Assembly: GCA_039654915.1 (NCBI GenBank)
Contig: CM077594.1
Span: 92,704,893-92,768,892, forward strand
Length of the DNA stretch: 64,000 nt
Reading direction: 5' to 3'
From: Aquilaria yunnanensis
Lineage: Eukaryota > Streptophyta > Magnoliopsida > Malvales > Thymelaeaceae
Of the stretch, positions 46,985 through 59,984 are shown piece after piece; the first letter of the stretch is position 1, and the number at the start of each line of letters is the position of its first letter. Below the pieces are notes generated by a model that was given only the letters and a program-made list of their open reading frames with translations, was not told the DNA's origin and did not search any database. A program made the position numbers and the translations under genes.

Positions 46985-48004
46985 AAAAGACATGGACAAG
47001 AATTGTAAACAAATATGGAATATCCTAACACCAAGCAAGACAAAGAACCTTTTATGGCAGATTGCTCGATATTGCCTTCTAACTCATCAAAATTTAGCTA
47101 CTCGTAGGGTGTTGGAGGATACTTAGTTTTCGTTGTGCCGGAATGGTTGTGAGACCATTGTGCATGTGATGCAAGACTTTTGAGTAGCTATTCAGCTCTG
47201 GTTTGCACATGGACTAGGAAGCATTTGTACATTAAAGGGGTCAACTCTACTTGAATAGTTCACTTAGGTCTTAGTAAGCAGCGCAGAAGAGAAATAGGTT
47301 CAAATGGGGGCGGTAGTGGAGGTGTTGTGTGCAAATCGAAATTGGGTGGCATTTGAGAAACCTCGGGTGGCGCTGACGACAATGAGCTAGAAAATACACA
47401 AGCTGCTAAATGATTTTGAGTTGCAAAGCCTCCAATCAGTGCCCCACAAGATCACTCATTGATGGAGGTGGCTTGCCCAAGGGGTCTATAAAGTTAATAC
47501 TAATGTAGCAGTGGCCCAATGTAGAAGACTAGGTGTGGGGCAATGATTCAAAACCATGATGGGCAAGTGTTAGTAGCCCATGCTGCTCCAGCCTTTGGAA
47601 TCTCAGACCCGTTCTTCAAGAAGTGCATTGCTGTGCTTGAAAGGTTAAAGCTTGCGATGTCGTTGCACTTGGATAGTATTGTCCTTGAATCAAATGTGTG
47701 GCAGGTGGCCCAATCAATTGTCTCTAATGCTCATGGCTTGTCGAAAGCTTTTGCATGCATTAATCCTATTTGGGGGGGAGCTGCAAGGTTTTTGAGTTTG
47801 GAAGGTAGTGCATGTGGGTCTATAAGCCAATGGGGTTGTGCTGCTTGCACATAGTATGGTGAAGAAGAGACATCACTGAACACTCACTCTATATGGCGTA
47901 CAGAGCTCCCAAGTTTTCTTGAGGATTTAGTCCATTTAGATAACTTTTGTACATGTTCAATGGTTTTTCAATAAGAGGCTTTCCATAAAAAAAATATAAA
48001 TAAA
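46985..48004 (+). mobile_element. LINE 3' end (copy C)
   Basis: Same order as copies A and B: a broken zf-RVT region near 47110-47200, an RNase H-like region from 47485 with FGISDPFFKKCIAVLERLKL and IVLESNVWQVAQSIV, the FLEDLVHLDNF-type end, and an A-rich tail at 47987-48004. The zf-RVT Cys residues are partly lost. Several stops. Confidence 0.83.
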
Positions 48005-48456
48005 CTCACAACTTTGCCTATAAAGCACAAATTTAACCTATTCTATTTTTTTGGAAAATTGGCAATCATTCATTGAGCCTATTTAAAAAATAAAAAATAA
48101 AAATAGGCAGTCAAAATTTAAATGCCCAAACAAATACCAGATTTTTTTTTCATTGTATGCCACTGCGGGGGCAATAAACTTTCCACAGTAAGTTCCAAAT
48201 ACCTGGCAGTGGAAATGTACAAGGCATCATGGATCTATTCATTAGCGATTTAGATTTTGCTAGCCACCAGTTTCTCAATGCAAGCAACCAAATTCTTTAG
48301 GACAACACTATCACACTAGAACACCTAATAGAGTTTATTCAATTTATCAAACAAGAAATGGGAAACCCCCTACTTTCTAGCAGCATTTCATGTGCATGCA
48401 GGTTTCAACCACTTAAACATATAACCAAATATACATCACTTATAGTCCAAACACCA

Positions 48457-51348
48457 TTAGCAAGTATTGTTTTTCCGGGCTAGTTCCTAAGCCATCTCTC
48501 GAATTCCTTTGGTGATGGAGGCCTCGATGCTTCTAGAAGATATACTATATAGGAACGCTTCATACTAGAACAAGAACAATATGTTTGTACACAAAACAAC
48601 CAATGAAAATATAAATTTTGAAATCAAAAATATCAATCAATCAATTAACCAACCAACCTAAAACCTCAACCACCACTAGTTGAGGCCAGCCATATGACTT
48701 CTATTCCTTCACTTTGCTTACTTGGAGAATGATTCCCTCATCTAAAAAAGTGAAGCCTTTTTAAAGTATCTGTACCCCAACCCAAATCATACTCTTTTTT
48801 TCTAGTCCTATATATCTAGCTTATCAATCTCCTGCACCAGTTCATCTATTGATCAACGTATTACTGCCAAATTAGGCCTTGAGTTTGTGTTCAATTTAAT
48901 TTTAACTTGTCCCTTAATTTATATTTCTAATTCTATCTTTTAATGCATTTCAATCATCCAACACAAGATTCTTATTTCCTACATATTCATGCTATTTGAA
49001 TGTTTCTTCATGACAACACCCAATACTTTAAAATACAGCAGGTCCTATGGTAGCCTTATAGCATTTTCGAGTCAACATGGGCACAATTTATCAAACATAC
49101 AAGAACAACACTTACCCATTTTTTTCCCATCTTGCTTTTATTCAGTGATTAACATCTTATTGAAGATTCCCTTCCCTATGGATAACGAGAACCAAATATT
49201 TAAAAGACCCACTTTTAGAATGTTCTTAGCCCGTTTAGCCAACATGTATAACGTCACCAACATTATTCTTTACGTTACTGTATTAACATTTCAAGTACTC
49301 GTTCTTATAACTACTTACTTTAAAACTTCTTGATTATAAGGAATTTCCAATATTTTAAACTTAGAATTTTACCCTCTTAGTTTTCTCAATTAGAGCCATG
49401 CTGCCCATTACCTATAAATAGCCTACCACATTCTAGAAAGAACATATATCAATAAAATAAAAGAGTAAAGGCTTAGAAAAAGCTTGGAAAAAACCTATAA
49501 AGTTAGGGAATTGAATTTGTAACCTATGAAACTCCTAAAATAAAAAACCACTAGCTCAAAAATGTCTCTATTACCACTAAAGTATATAATTGAACTTTTT
49601 TTCTCCTCAACACCCACCAAAGACTAGGTGGTAGTCTTGCTAGTCAAAGTAAGTATTTGTGGCCAAGAAATAGTAGGCTACTGTAAACTCCAGCATTGCA
49701 TTGCATTCTTCATTTCCTTGTGAAATATTGATTTTACAAAGTCACATTAATTACCCTATGCCTTATCTTGAAAGCACTGTAAAATCTAGATATTACAACC
49801 AATTTTTTAAATGTAATTTATCATCAAACTGCACAAACCATTAAATTACTAAATTGTGAATGACACTTAATAAAGCAAGAAAAGATGGCTAAAGGATATA
49901 ATGTATCAATTTCAGGTGAAGTTGTTTGGCCACAAAAATATCTAGAAATAAAAGAAGGCTGACAGAGGCTGGCTTGAAGCACCTTGTGTGCATAAGATCT
50001 TTTATTTAGTCATTGGCTTTAAGATAAAAATCAACCCAAACTAGATTTTCTCTAGAAAAATTTGACAAGTTAATTACTGACTAAAAATGTCATTATTTGA
50101 AAACTTTGCATACTGAATTCCATACTGAACCCCAGTCACAGAGAAAAACTAGCTCTACTTTCTCTTGACATCCCAATGACAATAGTTCTTAATGAATTGC
50201 ATAATGAAGTAGCAAATAAGTACTTAAACAATCTGCAGTGCTATTTAGTCAACATTTTCATCTTCCATTTGTAAATTTTAAAACACAGACCACCACCTTT
50301 TTAGATTTTACGTAGGGTGTGTTAGCCCATGCCAATGTGTTTGTGTGATGTAGAAATTGGGCATTTAATGATTTATGCTTAAAAGGCTACATTTCTGTTG
50401 TCTAGAAAAAGGTAAAAAGTAAGCTAACAGAAGTAAACCAAAAAGCATGCATCATAATTAGATCTGTGATATAAAAATCATAATTACTTGTTGAAGGCAC
50501 TATCCTATTGGTTGGATTAGGATCAAGTAGACTTTCTCAAGTGTGATAAGTTTATCTTAAAGCCTCTATAAATACTATAAAATGCACTAATCCAAAATAA
50601 GAGAAATTGTGAGTACTATCATCGCCATCTACAGCTAATGCATACTAATCTTTCCCCTTTCGAAAGCTCAGTCATGCTTTCAAACAAATACGATAGAGAA
50701 AATGGAATATAAATGCACATTTAGCTCCCAAACCATTTAACAGGGTAACTTAGGAAGTGAATCAATAAAATATAATGAAATGATAAAAGACGTTTTGCTC
50801 TGCATTAAGTCCAGAAAATCAGCAATATCAACTGATCCCATGGTTTGACTACAATGACAAAAAAAGCTGCAATATAAAATTTAACTGAAAACATGATTTT
50901 ATAAAAAAAAATCAATAAGAAGCAACAAACCAACCAAACTAATTGCAGAAAGCCTACTAGTTAAATGAAATTGTATTAAGCATGTCATATCACCAAGTTT
51001 TCACAATTAGATAAAGAAGCAACAGAAAGTAACAAATGAAACGAAATTCTAATTCCAATTGCATTGCAAGACTTGTCGTTCTTAATAAAAAATCGCTAAA
51101 ACTCACTTAACTGCAGCCAAAGATTGAACAATTGATGACCTCTACAACTACAGCTAAAGATCTAATAAAGTCAGCGATGTAAAATTTAAAGACAAATGAG
51201 ATATAGAAAGGGAGCATATGTTTCCCAGAAATTTCTAGAGGTTCTTAGTGTTATTGGCAAAGGCATACATAAGAGGGATGAGAACAGTGATGCAGATGCC
51301 AGACTTAGTGATCTTAAGAACTCCCTTGGCTGTGCCCAGAGAAGACAT
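48457..51348 (-). pseudogene. PET100-like pseudogene (copy C)
   Basis: Exon 1 (51348-51220, 129 bp) starts MSSLGTAKGVLKITKSGICI but has TAG in place of the Gln before KFLGN. The donor GT has become AT (51219-51218). Exon 2 (48557-48457) is 101 bp, with the same missing base and the same CGG-to-TAG change as copy B, plus YPPE changed to YLLE. At least four disabling changes make this a pseudogene. Confidence 0.92.
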
Positions 51349-52068
51349 TTTCCCTTTCCAAAAAAATCAGATGAGCTAGGAACTGAAGTTCGCAAAACCT
51401 TTTTGACTTCAAATCAAGGAACGAAAGTTGGCACCTGGCAAGAGATAGAGTAAAAGGAGACGAAACTCTAGTCTCAGAAGTTGAGCACATTTCTGATTCA
51501 GCAAAGCGAGTCATGTCACCAGATAAGAGCTAGGGATATGGGCTCAAGTTGACGAGAGACATCTTCAGCCTTTGGGCCAAAGCCCTAAGATTGGCCTTGA
51601 CTAATGTTTGGGCCTCTAAAATTAATCTAAAGCCACGTTCCCAAACTAATTACTCGAGTCTTGACTCTTCAATCTTGAGCAAGTGCAAGTGCACGTACAT
51701 TATATTTCTAAAGATAAATACCTTACTTTATTAAACTATGCCAATTTTTTTAAGTCGTGCTTTAAGTTAATAGTTATGGGCTTAAAAATTTTGGCAAAAA
51801 ATAAACCTTGTCTTTGTTGAAATAAAATTTCAGTGATGGTCAGTCACCAATCTCGTTATATTTTCGAGAATACCAACGAATCATTTAAGAAAAAAAATAA
51901 ACTTGGATAGTTTTTGGGAGGGTTATTAGGTTAGGCCTCTCTTGGTTCTTTATAATCATTTTTCTAAGTCTTCTATATTTTCTTAGAAACAATTAGCTTT
52001 TTTGTTTCACTTTTTGGTACTTCATTCATTTCATTGTTTTTTAGCCAAAAATAGAGATAATTATCTTT

Positions 52069-52545
52069 TGGGTAAATTATAAAAGCCCCATTGCTGTTTA
52101 ATCTAAACTACACTTTGCCTCCTTTATTTTCAAAAACCTACACTTTACCCCTACTTTATTTATAATGTCCGATAACAACTTCTGAAACCATAAATTAAAC
52201 TATCTGATAACCATGTTCTAATAATTTCAAGATTTTTTATATTTTTTTCATAGCTAGGTAACCTTGAAAAAATACTGATATATATTTACAGGAAAAAAAA
52301 TGCATTTAAAGAAAGAAAAAAATGATAATTTAAAATACTTATTAACTATAAAAAATATTAGAGAGACCGATATTACTGGAAGATGACTATCTTACAGTTT
52401 AAATTATAGTTTCATAAATTGTTATCAGACAATATAAAAAATTAAGGGATCGAGTGTAGGTTTTCAAAAATAAAAGGGCCAAATTATAAATTAAAATAAA
52501 CCTCAAGGGGCTAATTGTAACTTTCTCTTCCCTAGCTTGTATTAT
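52069..52545. mobile_element. Foldback MITE, probably Mutator-like
   Basis: The left half reads GGGTAAATTATAAAAGCCCC, then CTACACTTTRCCCC and GATAACAACTTCTGAAACC. The right half, reverse-complemented, reads AGTTACAATTAGCCCCTTG, CTACACTCGATCCC and GATAACAATTTATGAAAC, so long arms face each other. Copy B lacks the insertion at the same site, which delimits it. GGGTAAATTAC..GCCCC ends are common in plant Mutator-like MITEs. I could not fix the target duplication. Confidence 0.65.
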
Positions 52546-52760
52546 TTGCATTAATTAGGCTAATTAATCTTTTACCCGTAAAAATTATAAAGCGTCAGGT
52601 ATTAAACCCATTACACTAGATGGGTTTTATTTTGTAAAAACCATCATTAATCTAGTATTGAGAAAATGAAGTAAATAAATAACAAAACTGTATCACATGC
52701 ACAAAGTTATCAAGTGAAAAATATAATTTATTGACTTTAGCTGCTCTGTGAGCTAGGAGT

Positions 52761-53632
52761 AAATATAGGTTAGACCAAGCTAGAACCTACTGAGCTCGAG
52801 CTTGGCCTCTTTGTTGTTCAGTACTACATGAGTTTAAGCTCGAATTGCTCGAATCCAATTTTTTTAGGCTCGAGCTTGGCTTGAGATAAGTTCAAGCTTA
52901 GCTCAAAGGCTTGTTAGGCTCAAATGGCACATATAAATTTTTAGTGTCATACTTACAACTTAGATAAAAGATAGAGACTAAATATATAATTTTGTGAGAA
53001 GAGAAATGAACAGAATCAATCCAAACTTTCTAATGCTTTGCCACTTTATCCTAATTTTGTAAACTTTACAAATGAGTCATCAATCTTCCTCAAGACATCG
53101 ATTGAAGAGCCATTGCGGCCTCTATCGGCTGCCATATCGATTTATAGGCTTAAGAAGACATCCTCAACTTCATCCCTCAATTCCAAACCCATTCCAACTC
53201 ATAGGAGCTCGTGGTCGTGGTTTTAATGACAAGAAATTTGGTGGTAATGGTTGGAAAGCCCAAGTAAGACTTGTGACCGTGGTTAGGTGTAATTTCTGGT
53301 TATAATTGACAACCAATAAACAAATTCGGTTTCATTTTCAATTTGCTTTAATTAAATTTTGATTAACTGAAAAAACCAAATTTTGTGGGTAACATAGTAG
53401 GCTTGATAAGCCTAATCCTTGATATGGATTCATGTATTTCTAATAAGGTGTAAGCCCAAGCCTAAAGTCCATTCCCTCACCCGACTCCCTCGTAACTCTA
53501 AGCAGCCCTATGTCCTAACACTTAGTCCCCTCTCATGCCTACCCGACTAACCTACCCACTACCAATAAGATTTCAAGAGACAGATAGTGAGGCCACGACA
53601 TGTAACGCCGACGCCGACTATCACTCACAATA
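52761..53632. other. Repeat-like sequence with GCTCGAGCTTGG motifs, no gene
   Basis: 52770-52930 has several GCTCGAGCTTGG/TAGGCTCGA motifs common near plant hAT ends. 53030-53300 has short open frames without recognisable domains. 53300-53630 has no feature that I can name. Confidence 0.4.
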
Positions 53633-53640
53633 CCCAAGCT

Positions 53641-54063
53641 TAGTGGCGTAGCTACCATATGCTGGGAGGGGGTTGCTACCCCCCCAGAATTTTGAAAAAA
53701 TGTAGATATAGGATATTAATTTGGTGATTTTGTCAAAAGTTAAGGACTGAGTGTGCATTTTGCCCCCCAAATATTGTGGAAAAATATAAAGATTAAGGGG
53801 CAGTAAGGTAAGCGCTGAAGATAGTAGGGACCCAATGAGTAGTTATTCCCTCTACATTAAGAAGATATTCTAATATGGCCTAAATGCACTATTAGTCCTC
53901 TAATGTTTCCAACTCATACAATTTGCTCCTTGAGCTTTGAATCAGTGTGAATTAGTCCCAATTTACAGCTTTACCTAACCATGATGTCGTCTCTCTCCTC
54001 TAGGCTCTGTCGACTCTCCTCCAGGCTTGCCCCCCCGAACCAAAAATCTTGGTTCCGCCACTG
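53641..54063. mobile_element. Non-autonomous hAT element, 423 bp
   Basis: Ends are TAGTGGCGTAGCT on the left and, reverse-complemented, CAGTGGCGGAACC on the right. A perfect 8-bp duplication CCCAAGCT flanks it (53633-53640 and 54064-54071). A run of C next to each end and no coding capacity make it a short internal-deletion relative of the type seen at 9300-9985. Confidence 0.88.
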
Positions 54064-54071
54064 CCCAAGCT

Positions 54072-57000
54072 CTAGTGCTCCGTGCTCTGGCGACCAGCCC
54101 CAAGGTCAATGCCCACACCCTAAGCAAACAGCGGCCAACCTAGGCTTGACTTCCCAAGCAGATGCCCGAGTCCAACCTCGAACTTGGTAATATTTGTTGT
54201 ACTCTTTTGTTAAATTGGTTCATGCTTCTATTTATCTATGTTTACTTGTTTTTGCCTAGGGCATTTGGTTCCACATTGCTCTGGGTGGGAATTAGTTTAG
54301 GGATGGGAATGTTGTGGATCATTGAGCTCTTTGAGTCTAGGCTTTTGGTTGAATTGCTTATAATATGGATCCAACTATGTTCTGATTTTATTGATTGGTT
54401 TTACTAAATTTCTTGTTTTTTTTTTTTTGCAACTTTCAGTAGCAAGAGGATGCGGATATACTCGTGCTTCACTTTGATTTGACCGACAATCACCAACTTA
54501 TGGAAGGTATTGCGTTTAATTCTAGAGCTTGAGTCATTTGATTTTTAGGGGAAGTGAAAGCTTGTTTAATTGCTTTCCATTTTTTTACCATGTTGCATTT
54601 ATGGAAAATGCTTTCTATTTTTGTGAAAAAATGAGCCATATTGTTTTGATTTAAGAGTGGGATTTTAAAATCTCTACTATAGTATGAAAAAGATCAAGTG
54701 TACAGAATCTAGTAAACTAATCAAATTTCATAAAAATAAAATGTTAAGGTAGGGACTTCCACTACCTCCAAACCAAATGAATTGATTCTCTTCTAGACTT
54801 TCTCTCTTCATGTTGGAGTGTATTTTCTTCATTCGGTTTTGATGATATTTCTTGGATATATGTTCCCGTAGGCTAAAATGTTCAAAGTAAGATGCTTGTG
54901 TGTATGTTGGTGAACTCTTCCTAACAGCTTAACCTGTTAGGTTCAAGGTGAGTCCTGACCAAATGTTTGTCCTTTACTTGGTGGATCTCCTTGGACTAAA
55001 CCTTTCCAATAATGCTGATGCGTCGAACCTGAACATAGTTAACATATTTAGATTAACTGCTAGTTCGGCCGCAGTTCGTACATCCTACTTAACATGTTTT
55101 TTTTACAATCGGCTAACATGGCACATATGGCCCACTTTTTAATCCCATAATTGCCCTTGGTTGCTCTTTGTATTTACATGATATTACCAGTTGCTAGTTA
55201 AAAACCTTCTCTCGTGTTCTAACAGGCTTCTTTTTTCCCACCTACCTGCCAACTAGCTTCCTAGTTGAAACTCACAGCAATTCTCATTTTTATGGTCATC
55301 TCCGTTTGTTTCAATTGGCCTCATTCCGACAGATGTGACAATAGCCTTCTTTTCCAAACTTGCACAGCCTGGACACAATGGGCAGCTGTTCCCCTTTGGC
55401 ACCTGTTATTCCTTCCCCTTCGCGCTTTGACCATGGCCACATCCGCCAAGCCAATTTGTGTTTTGTTCTATTAATGACAGCCAAACTCTGCCCAAAATTG
55501 ATTAATTGTTGCTCTTAGAGACTAATTTAGCATCTTAAGTGGCCGAATTAAAGAACAAAACAACTGAAATCTTCAAATTGGTTCATAAAAGGAGATCTGG
55601 AGTTGAGGTTTTGAAATGGAAAAATCAGAATAGGCTAGGATCTCCACCACATTTGCTGCCCACTTCTGCCGCATCTGCTACCTATCTACTCACCGCCAAA
55701 CCTCATTCGTACAACGTTCCGAATCTTGCTCTTCCGAACTCCCTGCTTTGAGCCCACCCAATTTTTACAGGCAACGCCGCTGCCAATTACATCCTCATTA
55801 TCCTCCTATAGCTTTCAAGTGCTGCTCGTGCGATGACACCTCCATCACGTCAAATGGATCGATGGCAAGGTAGAGCTATGTGAAAAGTTCAGATCGGAGG
55901 TTTTGGCAAGCATAAAGCAAGAAACTGTTCCCCATCACAGCCTCACCTAATTTCCCCATCAAACCTCTAGCTTTGCCGGCGAAAACCAACTATGGGAATG
56001 CCTCAGTCGCCTTAATCACAAGCTCGATCTCATTTACATCCGAGTACTTGGCATTGTTGCATCACCATTTACGTCTTCTAATTCTCCACCGCCTCTTTAC
56101 CGGGCAATGGCAATGGCTTAGATTTCTTCACAGCAACCCTGCTTTTTGCTAGCTTTGACACATGAACAACATTGATCTGAGTACGAGGCCTTGAGGGTCA
56201 ATTGGTGGGTTGGGAAAATCTGGGTAGAATGTGGAGAGATTTGGAGGATTGAAAGAGTTGAAGATTAAAAGAACATCTTGATGGAAGGGCAGAGAGAGGA
56301 GAAAGACCGGTGGCTCTTGGGAGAATTAGTTTTGACCAATGGCATGACTATAAATATGGTTAATTTGGTGGGTTTTTAGAATATGTTTGAGAATGTGTGT
56401 GTAAATAACACATTAACCCAAACCAATTAACTAGAAATGGGTTGGCCCTAAGGTTTAAAGGTTAAGGGAAGGTGTCGTTTTTCTTTAATAGTCTGTCTTG
56501 TTCTCTCAAATGTTCAAGTCTCAACCACACTCAAGATTCTTGAATTTAGACTTGAGATTCTCAAGTCAAGAACTAAGAATCTAGGGTTTCAATTTGTATG
56601 AATCTAGTAACGCCTTAATCACTGCTAATTTATTTATTGTTTTCTCCATTTTGTGTGAGTTCTCTTATCTACTCGTGTTTAGTTTTTTTTATACTTTCTT
56701 CATTCTTCACCCTGGTTTTTTGATCCAACTAGTTTCATTGTTTTGTCTTTCATTTCAAAGTTTGAATAAATAAAAAGCTTGTATACAGATTTGGCTGTTT
56801 GAGTAGAAGGATTTAAGGATTGAAGGCCGAATTGTTGTACGTTTCGATTGGCATTTGATTTTTGCGGCAGTTTATTTATTTATTTGAATTAAGTGGTAGA
56901 TTTTGATTCATGCTTCTGCCTTAGAGGATGGTAGTTGCATGTTTTTCTACATTCTTGCTTCCATAGAGGTAGAAGTATTATTTTTTATCAAATAATTGCT

Positions 57001-57630
57001 ACTTTTATCTGTGGTTGTTCCAAGTGAAATTAATTGAATTTTAGCAAAGTGAAATTTTGGTTGGTGAACTAGATGCCACACAAGTTTCGAAGAAGAATGA
57101 GAAAATGGTGATTTAATTTGTCTAAGTTAGGAGTTTATTAATGTATCTTCAATACGTCAAAAGATGAACTGCTCAAGTTTCTAGTCTGGGCTTTTGTGCT
57201 GCTTTCATGGTGTTTGCTTTAGTATACATTAAATGTTTAACTATTCTTGTTTTTGTTGTTTTACAACATACCAGTGTACAACGTACAATTTTTTATTACC
57301 TTTTCCTTCTTCTATTGGTCATAGTTGTGTATTCTGACTCATTGTTAGAAGAGCTCATCTTTTTCAAATAATGGTTTAACTTAAAAGGAAAAAAAAAAAA
57401 AAGAGAGAGAAAGAAAAGGAAAATAGAAGTTCCATGGTATTGATCAGAAGATGATAACGGATCATTTTTTTTAATTTGCTAATATAAATTTTCCATTAAC
57501 TCTAACGGAAAATCTATCCCAAAAGAATAAAGAAATGACCACAATGATACATTTTGAAAAGATAGGGACCAAATTGATAGAATCTTGAGACTGAGGACAA
57601 AACATGAAGAAAATGAAGATGTAAGACTCA
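54072..57630. other. Unassigned intergenic sequence
   Basis: I read both strands and found only short frames. 54420-54430 is a T run. 55250-56320 is less AT-rich, with minus-strand readings full of stops. Telling signatures of known transposons or genes are absent. 57390-57420 is a purine run. A decayed gene or an unfamiliar repeat cannot be excluded. Confidence 0.4.
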
Positions 57631-57638
57631 GTCTGAAT

Positions 57639-58153
57639 CAAGGTTGTTAAGATCGGGATCCTACCAAGGATCGTTTTTTGCTGTGCAAGATCGGGATCGT
57701 AAAATCGGATCGTAGATCGTAAGATCCTACAAAAAATTTAAAATTTCTTGTCTAAATAATGTAGTTTATGTAAAAGACCAATTATATTAAAAACTCAAGT
57801 AAAATTTTAGTGTCATAGTAATGGTAAAACTTAATTATTGATACAATACAAGCAAAATTCAAACTTTAATAGAGTATACATCAACATAATCAATAAAATA
57901 AATAATACAAGTTTGAAAAAAATTCATGAACAAACATATTATTGACAAATAGAAAAGAGTACAATATCCATAATTTAAATATCAATAATTGACTTCTAAT
58001 AAATTTAAAATGTATAATGATTTTTTTACAGTATGTAAATAATTTAAAATTAGTAAATTTTTTCTTCTTGATGAAATAAGTTCAACTTACAGATAGGGAA
58101 AACTGATAATTTGAATATCCATTAATTGTAAAAAATATTATTATTATTATTAC

Positions 58154-58209
<56 letters not shown>

Positions 58210-58600
58210 TAATTTAAATTATGCTTTAAAAAGTTTTTATTAGACAGCTACTTTAAGTTAACAAATTTCGTCAAATTGGGGATCAAAATGAAATGTTTTT
58301 AATGAATTTAGAACCAAAATAGGATGTTTTTAATAGGTTTAGGATTTAAAGAGAACATTTAATAAACTAGAGATGAAAACAGAATGAAAATAAAATGCTA
58401 GGGACCATCTATGTAATTTACCCCCAATAAAAATCAATAACCGGTAGAATCGATAGTATCTTTCGATCCTACGATCCTAGTCGCGATCCTACTACGATCT
58501 TACCATGTCTTCGATCTTACAACGTTTTGACAAGGTTTTCTATGTTAAGATCGTAGGATCGTACAATCCTACGATCAGGATCACGATTTTAACAACCTTG
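57639..58600. mobile_element. hAT-like non-autonomous element rich in GATCCTACGATC, 962 bp
   Basis: The left end reads CAAGGTTGTTAAGATCGGGA. The right end, reverse-complemented, reads CAAGGTTGTTAAAATCGTGA. A perfect 8-bp duplication GTCTGAAT flanks it (57631-57638 and 58601-58608). Subterminal zones hold many direct and inverted GATCGTAGGATC / GATCCTACGATC units. The AT-rich centre contains an (AT)n microsatellite at 58158-58203. No transposase. Confidence 0.85.
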
Positions 58601-58608
58601 GTCTGAAT

Positions 58609-59320
58609 TCACTTTACCCTTTTTGTTGAGGCAAGAATTTTGCATCCCATCTTGTTAACAGGGTAAGTTTTGCCGTTCCTCTACCAAGACCCTCCCCTCT
58701 TTGCCACCGAATTTGTCCAAGAAACATTAATCGAGCTATTGATTTTTTGTTTTCTAGATAAAGAATCAAACCTGATTTCCACCAACACTGCTAAAAAATC
58801 TCAGGATAAGGTTTCCAATTGGTTTGGTAAGCATTTCGCTACCCGCCACCTGTGTTTTGATTTTCAAACCTAGGATAATAGTTTGGGCATGATTTGGTAG
58901 GGTGATTTTTCTATGAAGAGAAAGACAACGAGTCTGATCAATTTTTATATTAAGGAGAATTCAAGGCATTTTTCTGAGAAAAGACCCTTACCATTCCTTA
59001 GTGGGTGATAAAAAAGAAAAAAGAATTGCAATAGTTTTACTTTCACTAACCGATGGCGCTTCGCTTGATATAATTCCAATGATCACTTCATTCTAATTCA
59101 TTGGCTGGTTAGTGTCTCTGTGTGGTTCTGCGTAATGATTCTGTGTTGAAAAACCAATGCTTGGGAACAGGTTTCTCTTACAGTAATAAAATATGCTTTG
59201 TGTTAATTAATTTTTAGTTGGTTTATTGTTGAAAGAGGGATTTTATTCTCCAGCTGATGAGGTTTTATTCTCTGCCTATATTATAATGTATAATTATGGT
59301 TTTAATGTGTGTGTGTAATA
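58609..59320. other. Unassigned sequence with one short open frame
   Basis: A plus-strand frame at 58670-58873 reads through KESNLISTNTAKKS and NWFGKHFATRH and continues past a stop with KRKTTSLINFYIKENSRHF, which looks like decayed coding sequence. I cannot name a family. Confidence 0.3.
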
Positions 59321-59976
59321 ATAATAATTATTATTATTCTTATTATTATCATAAAAACCAATAAAAGTCTAGCCTATGAAAGCTTTGCTCAACCCTAACC
59401 TAATTGATATAAAAGCTTCATCTCTCAACCCTACCTTCCTTTCTGCCCTAAGCTGCCGCTTCCTCACTTCGCCCTCTCATCTCTCCTCTTGCCTCTCATT
59501 TCCCAGCCTTAACCTAGCCTTTTCGACACTGTAATCTATCTTCTCTTATCTCTCGTCTCTCAGCCTAGCCGTTCTGCCGTTCACCTCGCTGGATGACTTC
59601 AACGTTCAACCTCCTCTGCCTCACGATTCACCGTCGTTTAGCTCCTCAGCCTTCTCAGCCTTGTAATTCCCAACCATAGTTTGCCGTTTCACCTCCCTCA
59701 CCTTGCGATTCCCAACTGTCATTCGCTGTTTTGCTCTTCGGCCTCGCTATTTTTCATTGTGCTTGCCTTGCTGCTGCCGTTCTTGCCTAGCCCACTCGCC
59801 GCTGCACTTCTCACTATTTCTCTACGCGTCGCCATACCTCATTCACTACTTGCCTTGCTCCTTGTCGTTGTACTATGTTTGCCGCACCACTCACTCCTCG
59901 TGATTTGATTTTAGATCTAGTCTGATTTTTTAAATTTGATTTAGGGTTTGATTTTTGAATTTTACTTTGATTTCCA
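59320..59976. repeat. Dispersed repeat with telo-box and TATA-like motifs, copy 2
   Basis: 59340-59640 matches 36385-36650 (AAAAGTCTAGCCTATGAAAG, GCTCAACCCTAACCTAA, TTGATATAAAAGC, CATCTCTCAACCC). It then continues with a Leu/Pro-codon-rich, GC-richer stretch to 59900. An 8-bp target site ATGGCTTT at 59977-59984 was used by the next element. The host sequence resumes at 63114. Confidence 0.6.
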
Positions 59977-59984
59977 ATGGCTTT

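Larger units (their letters stand above)
46985..52760 (+). repeat. Segment C: direct copy of the LINE plus PET100-like locus
   Basis: Runs parallel to A from the LINE (AAACAAATATGGAATATCC) to the leader and then, like B only, on to the CTCTGTGAGCTAGG boundary near 52755. It contains a 135-bp intron segment (50685-50818) that B also has and A lacks, and a MITE (52069-52545) that B lacks. Confidence 0.9.

Noticed and set aside
54162..54407. Hydrophobic 81-codon frame resembling a membrane protein
   Set aside because: T-rich sequence gives Leu/Phe codons by composition. No start context, splice partner or homology was recognised.
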